Positions 3,163-7,715 of a stretch of 7,715 bases of DNA are shown here, one piece after another (positions within the stretch are counted from its first letter, which is position 1; each line of letters begins with the position of its first letter). Source of the stretch: Streptosporangiaceae bacterium. Its GTDB lineage: Bacteria; Actinomycetota; Actinomycetes; Streptosporangiales; Streptosporangiaceae. A model generated the notes under the pieces. It searched no databases, was not told the origin of the DNA, and saw nothing but the letters and a program-made list of their open reading frames with translations. A program made the translations under genes and the position numbers. The DNA lies in the NCBI GenBank assembly GCA_025934635.1, contig JAICWX010000378.1:1-7715 (forward strand). Reading direction: 5' to 3'.

Positions 3163-4653
3163 ATGCGCATGCATGCTGTACCGGCCAGCGATGCCCCGGC
3201 CGGCCGGGAGGTGGCCGGGGCATCGCAGCAGCCGCCGCCCATGAACGCGCCGCCCATGAACGCGCCGCCCACGAGCACGCTGCCCATGAGCGCGCTGCCG
3301 GTGAGCCCGCCGCCGCGGAGCCCCCTGCTGTCCGGGACGCTCAAGGACGACGCCCTGAACCTCGCGGGCGCGCTTGCCCGGTCCCTGCCCGCCGCGGCCG
3401 CTGCCGGCCGCACGACCCCGTCCGGCCGCACGACCCCGTCCGGCCACCGGAACCCGTCCCTGGCGTCCGGGTCGGCCGGCCTGGCCGTCTGTGCCGGCCA
3501 GCTCGCCCGGACACACCCGGACCAGGCCGCCGTCGAGACCGCCCTCACGCATCTGGAGGACGCGGTCGAGCTGCTGGCCACCGAGCCGCTCACGAGCTCG
3601 CTGTACTCGGGGTTCACCGGGATCGCCTGGGCAGTGGAAGTGGTGGAGCGGCTGCTCGGCGCCGAGGGCGAGGACCGGAACGGCGACATCGACGAGGCGC
3701 TGGCGAGCCTGCTGCCGCGGTACCCGCAGGACGCGCCGTACGACCTGATCAACGGCCTCACCGGGCTGGGTACCTACGCGCTGGCCCGCTGGCCCGGGCC
3801 TGGAGCCACCTCATGCCTCCTCGGCGTGGTCGACCAGCTCGCCCGGCGGGCGCGGGAGGACCAGGACGGCATCTACTGGTGGACGCCATCCTCGTGGCGG
3901 GGCCTGCGGGGGGAACGGTACCGGCCCGCCGGGGTGGACCTGGGGGTGGCGCACGGCATCGCCGGGGTCATCCCGTTCCTGGCCCGGGTCCACCGCCTCG
4001 GCCTGGCCCGGCCGGTCGTGCGGCCGCTGCTCGACGGTGCGGTCGGATGGCTGCTGGCCCACCTGGTCGACACCGCAACCGGGCCCACCGTGCCGTACTT
4101 CGTGGCCGACGGCGTCGAGCCGGGACCGGCCCGCTCCGCCTGGTGCTACGGCGACCCCGGTGTGGCCATGGCGCTGCTGCTCGCGGCGCGCGACGTCGGC
4201 GACCTGGCCTGGGCCACGGCGGCAACCGGCCTCGCGCTCCGGGCCGCCGCCCGCCCGGCCGGGCAGGCCGGCGTCACCGATGCCGGGCTGTGCCACGGCT
4301 CGGCGGGCCTCGCGCACCTGTTCAACCGCTTGTACCAGCTGACCGCCGAACAGGCCCTGGCCGACGCGGCGCGCTTGTGGATAGAGCGGACTCTCGACCT
4401 GTGCTCCGCGTCACCCCCGGATGAGTCAGCACCCGGGGCGGCGGCACCAGGGACGGCGGCACCCGGCGCGGCGGCGCCCGCCCGGGTGCCGCTCGCCGCG
4501 GCGACGCCACCGCCGTACAGCGGCCCCGGACTGCTCGAAGGAGCCGGGGGCGTGGTGCTCGCCCTGGAGGCCGCGGCCAGCACGGCCGAACCCGTCTGGG
4601 ACCAGATGCTGCTGGTCTCCTCGATCGAGAACCCGGGAGCCCAGGGACGATGA
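3163..4653 (+). CDS. lanC: Lanthionine synthetase C family cyclase (LanC)
   Basis: A 496-residue zinc enzyme that would add core Cys thiols to dehydrated Ser/Thr, closing the (methyl)lanthionine rings. All seven glycine-rich hairpin motifs of the LanC alpha/alpha toroid are visible: SGSAGLAV, SGFTGIAW, NGLTGLGT, AHGIAGVI, CYGDPGVAM, CHGSAGLA and LEGAGGVV. Zinc ligands are Cys328 (WCYGDPG), Cys377 and His378 (LCHGSAG); His264 in VAHGIAG is the conserved active-site-region histidine. The ending PVWDQMLLVSS is typical. It is about 80 residues longer than usual because of a Pro-rich N-terminal extension with pentapeptide repeats (26-50), a GRTTPS repeat (82-99) and a GAAAP insert (424-438). I chose the ATG at 3163, 7 nt after GAGGA; the ATG at 3145 would add six residues, and a later start (3241 or beyond) is possible because a strong hairpin lies at 3188-3226. 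Its stop overlaps the lanB start. Confidence 0.93.
   Translation: MRMHAVPASDAPAGREVAGASQQPPPMNAPPMNAPPTSTLPMSALPVSPPPRSPLLSGTLKDDALNLAGALARSLPAAAAAGRTTPSGRTTPSGHRNPSLASGSAGLAVCAGQLARTHPDQAAVETALTHLEDAVELLATEPLTSSLYSGFTGIAWAVEVVERLLGAEGEDRNGDIDEALASLLPRYPQDAPYDLINGLTGLGTYALARWPGPGATSCLLGVVDQLARRAREDQDGIYWWTPSSWRGLRGERYRPAGVDLGVAHGIAGVIPFLARVHRLGLARPVVRPLLDGAVGWLLAHLVDTATGPTVPYFVADGVEPGPARSAWCYGDPGVAMALLLAARDVGDLAWATAATGLALRAAARPAGQAGVTDAGLCHGSAGLAHLFNRLYQLTAEQALADAARLWIERTLDLCSASPPDESAPGAAAPGTAAPGAAAPARVPLAAATPPPYSGPGLLEGAGGVVLALEAAASTAEPVWDQMLLVSSIENPGAQGR
3188..3226 (+). terminator. Strong 14-bp hairpin at the start of lanC (candidate attenuator)
   Basis: GCGATGCCCCGGCC (3188-3201) and GGCCGGGGCATCGC (3213-3226) are perfect reverse complements with an 11-nt loop. 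The stem is very GC-rich and has no U tract. It begins 112 nt after the lanA stop and 25 nt after the chosen lanC start. Many lantibiotic operons have a partial terminator just after lanA that keeps precursor mRNA in excess over enzyme mRNA; this hairpin is in about the right place, but falls inside the annotated lanC frame. It could also be an RNA processing site or hinder ribosome entry on lanC. Confidence 0.5.
3238..3312 (+). repeat. 15-bp minisatellite in lanC N-terminus (PMNAP-like)
   Basis: Five consecutive 15-bp units: two identical (CCCATGAACGCGCCG), then three that decay (PTSTL, PMSAL, PVSPP). All are in frame and give a flexible, Pro-rich extension ahead of the cyclase toroid. Copies become less alike towards the 3' side, as expected if recent slippage acts at the 5' end. 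Confidence 0.8.
3406..3459 (+). repeat. 18-bp minisatellite in lanC (GRTTPS)
   Basis: Two identical 18-bp units (3406-3423 and 3424-3441) encode GRTTPS, and a third diverged unit (3442-3459) encodes GHRNPS. They form a loop just before the first toroid motif, SGSAGLAV. Confidence 0.8.
4432..4476 (+). repeat. 15-bp minisatellite in lanC (PGAAA)
   Basis: Three 15-bp units encode PGAAA, PGTAA and PGAAA, continuing into a Pro/Ala-rich stretch. The insert lies between the zinc-binding CHG motif and the last toroid motif LLEGAGG, where ordinary LanC proteins have a short loop. Confidence 0.75.
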
Positions 4654-7600
4654 GATCTCAGCCCGTCGCCGCGCCGTCCGGGTTCTTCGTGCTCCGCACG
4701 CCCCTGCTGCCGTTCACGACGGTGACCGCCTGGGGCGACGGGCTGCAGGCGCCGGCGGCGGTGCACATCCTCGGCGACCCCGAGGGCCCTGGCGACGCCA
4801 GCGCCCCAGAAGGCGCCCTGGACGGCGCCGTAGCCGCCGACCAGGCACAGCTGCGCCGCCGGCTGGAAGACATCGTCACCACCCCCGAGTTCCGGGACGC
4901 CCTGCACATCGCCTCGCCGAGCCTCGCGGCCGCGGTCGACCCCTGGCGCAAGGATCCGGACAGCGACAAGAGCCGGGCCACCGAGCGATCGCTCGTCTCC
5001 TACCTGATGCGCGCCGCGGCCCGGCCCACCCCGTTCGGGCTCTTCGCCGGCTGCACCACCGGGACCATCGGCGACCGAACCCGGCTGAGGCTCGAGGGGC
5101 TGCGCGATTACGGGCGCCACACCCGTTTGGATATGGATTATCTGTGGGCGCTGGCCGGGGCGGTCGAGCGGGACCCCGGCCTGGCCGCGGGCCTGGACTA
5201 CCGGCCGAACTCCAGCCTGTACCAGGCGGGGGACCGGCTGCTGTTCGCCGAGGCCCGGCCGGGGCGGGGCGGGCGCCGCTACCGGCTGGTGGCGGTGGAC
5301 CCGACACCGTACCTGCTGCAGACGCTGGACCGGGCCAGGGACGGCGCGCGGCTGAGCACGCTGGCCGCCGCGCTCGTGACCGGCGACATCACCCGCGCCG
5401 AGGCCGACGAGTACATCGCCGAACTCGCCGCCAGCCAGCTTCTCGTCGCGGACATCCGGCCCCAGCTGACCGGGCCGCCGCCGACCGACACCTTCGTGCT
5501 GGCCCTGGCCCGGCACGAGCGCGGCGCCCGCATCGCGCGCCGGCTCAGCCAGGCAGCGGGCCAGCTAGCCGTGATCGACGCCGACGGCATCGGGGTGCCG
5601 GCCGAACGCTACGGCGCGGTCGCGGAACTCCTCGGCGACCTGCCGGCCACCCCCGACCCGTCCCGTTTCGTGCAGGTCGACCTGACCAAGCCGGCCGCCG
5701 AGGCCACCCTGGGCAGCAGCGTGGTGTCGGAGCTGCAACGAGGCGTCAGCGTCCTGCACGCCCTGACCCGCTACCGCCGGCACGAGGGCCTGCGCCAGTT
5801 CCGCGAGCAGTTCGTGCGGCGCTACGGGACCAGGGAAATGCCGCTGGCGCAGGCGCTCGACGAGGAAAACGGCATCGGGTTCGAGCGGTCGGCCGCGCCC
5901 TCCGCCGACGCGGCACCGCTGCTGGCCGGGATGCCGTTGCAGCATCCGGCCGACCCGTCGGTGCCCTGGTCCCGCCGCGACGCCTTCCTGCTCGGCAAGC
6001 TCACCCGCGCGCTCGCCGCGGGAAGCAGCGAGATCACGATCGACGCGGCCGAGGCCGCGGGGATCAGCGACGGCGACATCCCGCCGCTGCCCGACGCCTT
6101 CGAGGTGGTGGCCACCGTCCTGCCCGGCCCGGAGGCCTGCCCGGAGGCCAGGACGGGGCCGAGGCGCGGCCCGGCGCCGGTGGCCGTGCTGCACTCAGCA
6201 TCCGGGCCGTCCGGCGCCCGGATCCTCGGCCGTTTCTGCCACGCCGACGACGAACTGCACCGGCTCGTCCGCGCGCACCTGGCCGCGGAGGAAGCGGTCC
6301 ACCCGGATCGGGTATTCGCCGAGATCGTGCACCTGCCGGAGGGGCGGGTCGGCAACATCTTGAGCCGGCCCGTGCTGCGCGGCTACGAGATCCCGTACCT
6401 CGGGCGCTCCGGCGCTCCGGCCGGCCGGCAGCTGCCGCTTGCTGACCTGCTCGTGTCCGTCCAGGGAGAGCGGATCGTGCTCCGTTCGGCCCGGCTCGGC
6501 CGCGAGGTCGTCCCGCGGCTCACCACCGCCCACGACCACGTCACGCACGGCCTCGGCGTGTACCGTTTCCTCTGCGCGCTGCCCAGCCAGCAGGTCAGCC
6601 CGGGGATCACCTGGGACTGGGGGCCGCTGGCGCAGGCGCCGTTCCTGCCCCGCGTCGTCAGCGGCCGGGTGATCCTGTCGCGGGCCCGCTGGAACCTGTC
6701 CGGCGACGACCTCAAGATCCTGCGCGATCCGACCGGAGCCGGCCTGTTCGGAGCCGGCCTGTTCGGAGCCGGCCGGTTCGGAGCCGCCCGGTTCGCGGCC
6801 GTCCAGCGGCTGCGGGAACGCCACCGCATGCCCCGCTATGTGGCCCTCGTCGACGGGGAGAACGAACTGGCCGTCGACCTGGACAACGTGCTGTGCCTCG
6901 AGATGCTCGCGCACGAGGTCCGCGGCCGCCCCTTCGTGTCGCTGGCCGAGATGGTGCCGGGTCCGGATGAGCTGTGTGCCGCCGGACCGGAAGGGCCGTT
7001 CACCCACCAGGTCATCGTGCCGTTCGTCCGGCCCCCGGCAATCCAGCCAGAGCCGGCCCAGCCGGAGCCGGCCCAGCCGGAGCCGGCCCAGCCGGAGCCG
7101 GCCCAGCCAGCGTCGGCGCGTCCGGAGCTGGCGCCATATGAGGGGGTGCCAGCTCCGGAGCCGGCCCGGACGGAAACTGCCGCACCGCTTGCCCGGCGTT
7201 TCCCGCCCGGATCCGAGTGGCTCTACGTCAAGCTGTTCACCGGCACGGCGACCGCCGATCAGGTGCTGCGGCGGATCGCCTCGGTTCTGACCTGGGCGCT
7301 CACCGCGGGCGGGGCCGACCAGTGGTTCTTCCTCCGCTACGGCGACCCGGACTGGCACCTGCGGCTCCGGATCCACGGCGCGCCCAACCGGCTGCTGCAC
7401 GAGACGCTGCCCCTGCTGACCCGCGTCACCGCGCCGCTGCTCGCTAGCGGCGAGCTCTGGCGCGTCCAGCTCGACACTTACGAGCGCGAGGTGGAGCGCT
7501 ACGGTGGCGGCACCGGGATCCGCCTGGCCGAACGCTTCTTCCACGCCGACAGCGACGCCGTGCTCGCGATCATGGGCGAGCTCACCGGCGACGCCGGTGC

Positions 7601-7715
7601 CGACCGGCGCTGGCGGGTGGCCCTGCGCGGCGTCGACCTGCTGTTCGATGACCTCGGGCTGACCCTCGAGCAGAAGCAGGACATCGCGCTGCGGGCCCAG
7701 CGCGGCTACGGCCAC
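4650..7715 (+). CDS. lanB: Full-length-type class I lantibiotic dehydratase LanB (3' end beyond window)
   Basis: The first 1022 residues of a tRNA-Glu-dependent dehydratase that would glutamylate core Ser/Thr and eliminate glutamate to give Dha/Dhb. The frame starts MRSQPVAAPSGFFVLRTPLLP and is open to the window edge. Glutamylation domain (about 1-790): RAAARPTPFGLFAG (121-134, two Arg four apart as in NisB), GYEIPYLG (from 578), VLRSARLGREVVPRLTTAH (610-628), PRV (667-669), SRARWNL (677-683), PRYVAL (from 728). Elimination domain (SpaB_C type) begins at WLYVKLFTG (from 857) and has FFLRYGDPDWHLRLR (893-907) and VQLDTYEREVERYG. Roughly 100 residues are missing from its end. Having both domains in one chain separates it from split thiopeptide-type LanBs. 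Pentapeptide repeats occupy 696-715 and 799-818. Its ATG overlaps the lanC TGA (ATGA), with GGGAG 10 nt upstream, so translation is probably coupled to lanC. Confidence 0.95.
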   Translation, partial: MRSQPVAAPSGFFVLRTPLLPFTTVTAWGDGLQAPAAVHILGDPEGPGDASAPEGALDGAVAADQAQLRRRLEDIVTTPEFRDALHIASPSLAAAVDPWRKDPDSDKSRATERSLVSYLMRAAARPTPFGLFAGCTTGTIGDRTRLRLEGLRDYGRHTRLDMDYLWALAGAVERDPGLAAGLDYRPNSSLYQAGDRLLFAEARPGRGGRRYRLVAVDPTPYLLQTLDRARDGARLSTLAAALVTGDITRAEADEYIAELAASQLLVADIRPQLTGPPPTDTFVLALARHERGARIARRLSQAAGQLAVIDADGIGVPAERYGAVAELLGDLPATPDPSRFVQVDLTKPAAEATLGSSVVSELQRGVSVLHALTRYRRHEGLRQFREQFVRRYGTREMPLAQALDEENGIGFERSAAPSADAAPLLAGMPLQHPADPSVPWSRRDAFLLGKLTRALAAGSSEITIDAAEAAGISDGDIPPLPDAFEVVATVLPGPEACPEARTGPRRGPAPVAVLHSASGPSGARILGRFCHADDELHRLVRAHLAAEEAVHPDRVFAEIVHLPEGRVGNILSRPVLRGYEIPYLGRSGAPAGRQLPLADLLVSVQGERIVLRSARLGREVVPRLTTAHDHVTHGLGVYRFLCALPSQQVSPGITWDWGPLAQAPFLPRVVSGRVILSRARWNLSGDDLKILRDPTGAGLFGAGLFGAGRFGAARFAAVQRLRERHRMPRYVALVDGENELAVDLDNVLCLEMLAHEVRGRPFVSLAEMVPGPDELCAAGPEGPFTHQVIVPFVRPPAIQPEPAQPEPAQPEPAQPEPAQPASARPELAPYEGVPAPEPARTETAAPLARRFPPGSEWLYVKLFTGTATADQVLRRIASVLTWALTAGGADQWFFLRYGDPDWHLRLRIHGAPNRLLHETLPLLTRVTAPLLASGELWRVQLDTYEREVERYGGGTGIRLAERFFHADSDAVLAIMGELTGDAGADRRWRVALRGVDLLFDDLGLTLEQKQDIALRAQRGYGH
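6735..6794 (+). repeat. 15-bp minisatellite in lanB (GAGLF)
   Basis: Four 15-bp units encode GAGLF, GAGLF, GAGRF and GAARF; the first two are identical (GGAGCCGGCCTGTTC). They lie between the SRARWNL and PRYVAL motifs of the glutamylation domain, a segment of fairly constant length in LanB proteins. Confidence 0.85.
7044..7133 (+). repeat. 15-bp minisatellite in lanB inter-domain linker (QPEPA)
   Basis: Four units of QPEPA (7044-7103) are nearly identical (CAGCCGGAGCCGGCC), then two decayed units encode QPASA and RPELA. The array makes a stiff, acidic Pro-rich linker of about 30 residues between the glutamylation domain and the elimination domain, which starts near residue 857. Confidence 0.85.

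Noticed and set aside
4146..5516. A 456-codon minus-strand frame across the lanC-lanB junction
   Set aside because: It is antisense to LanC and LanB, which carry all expected motifs. Its translation is Gly/Arg/Gln/Pro-rich with no recognisable domain.
4421..6445. A 674-codon plus-strand frame overlapping lanC and lanB
   Set aside because: The product is mostly Arg/Pro/Gly/Ala, the usual signature of a shifted frame in high-GC DNA; the LanB frame starting at 4650 is the real one.
6195..7715. A 506-codon minus-strand frame running to the window edge
   Set aside because: It is antisense to the second half of LanB, low in complexity, and its apparent repeats come from the LanB minisatellites.
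2866..7715. Thiopeptide or other split-LanB pathway, or class II/III/IV lanthipeptide
   Set aside because: LanB carries glutamylation and elimination domains in one chain, a separate complete LanC is present, and there is no LanM, kinase-type or YcaO gene. Class I fits best.

Overview
The window is high-GC DNA with GC-rich third codon positions. It carries a nicotinamidase that shares every catalytic and metal-binding residue number with Mycobacterium PncA (as I recall that sequence), so the host is almost certainly an actinomycete. The genus cannot be read from the sequence; the many in-frame tandem repeats would suit a large-genome filamentous actinomycete, but that is a guess.

Layout. Bases 1-563 hold no gene I can support. 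They contain a C-rich low-complexity tract (about 9-142) and two pairs of 31-bp-period repeats (227-288 and 382-443). pncA (564-1136, minus) is divergent from a class I SAM-dependent methyltransferase (1175-1789, plus), with 38 bp between them. The methyltransferase converges on a YcxB-like two-helix membrane protein (1938-2525, minus) across a spacer with a 38-bp tandem duplication and a small hairpin. A 340-bp, relatively AT-rich divergent intergenic region (2526-2865) with two sets of short direct repeats leads into the main feature.

The main feature is a class I lanthipeptide biosynthetic locus in the unusual order A-C-B: a 69-residue precursor (2866-3075), a LanC cyclase (about 3163-4653) and a full-length-type LanB dehydratase (4650 to the window edge, truncated). 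lanC and lanB overlap by ATGA. LanB would activate core Ser/Thr as glutamyl esters and eliminate them to Dha/Dhb; LanC would add Cys thiols across them. The core has five Ser/Thr and five Cys arranged as five consecutive, non-overlapping ring cassettes (SFGC, SGIC, SFEC, SGIC, TGVLC), preceded by an odd Gly/His/Asn spacer. This is the best candidate for an undescribed product. Protease, transporter, immunity and regulator genes are not seen and probably lie beyond 7715.

A second theme is in-frame 15- or 18-bp minisatellites in both modification enzymes: PMNAP-like, GRTTPS and GAAAP repeats in LanC, and GAGLF and QPEPA repeats in LanB, the last in the linker between the two catalytic domains. 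A perfect 14-bp inverted repeat lies just inside the 5' end of lanC and may set the lanA-to-lanCB transcript ratio.
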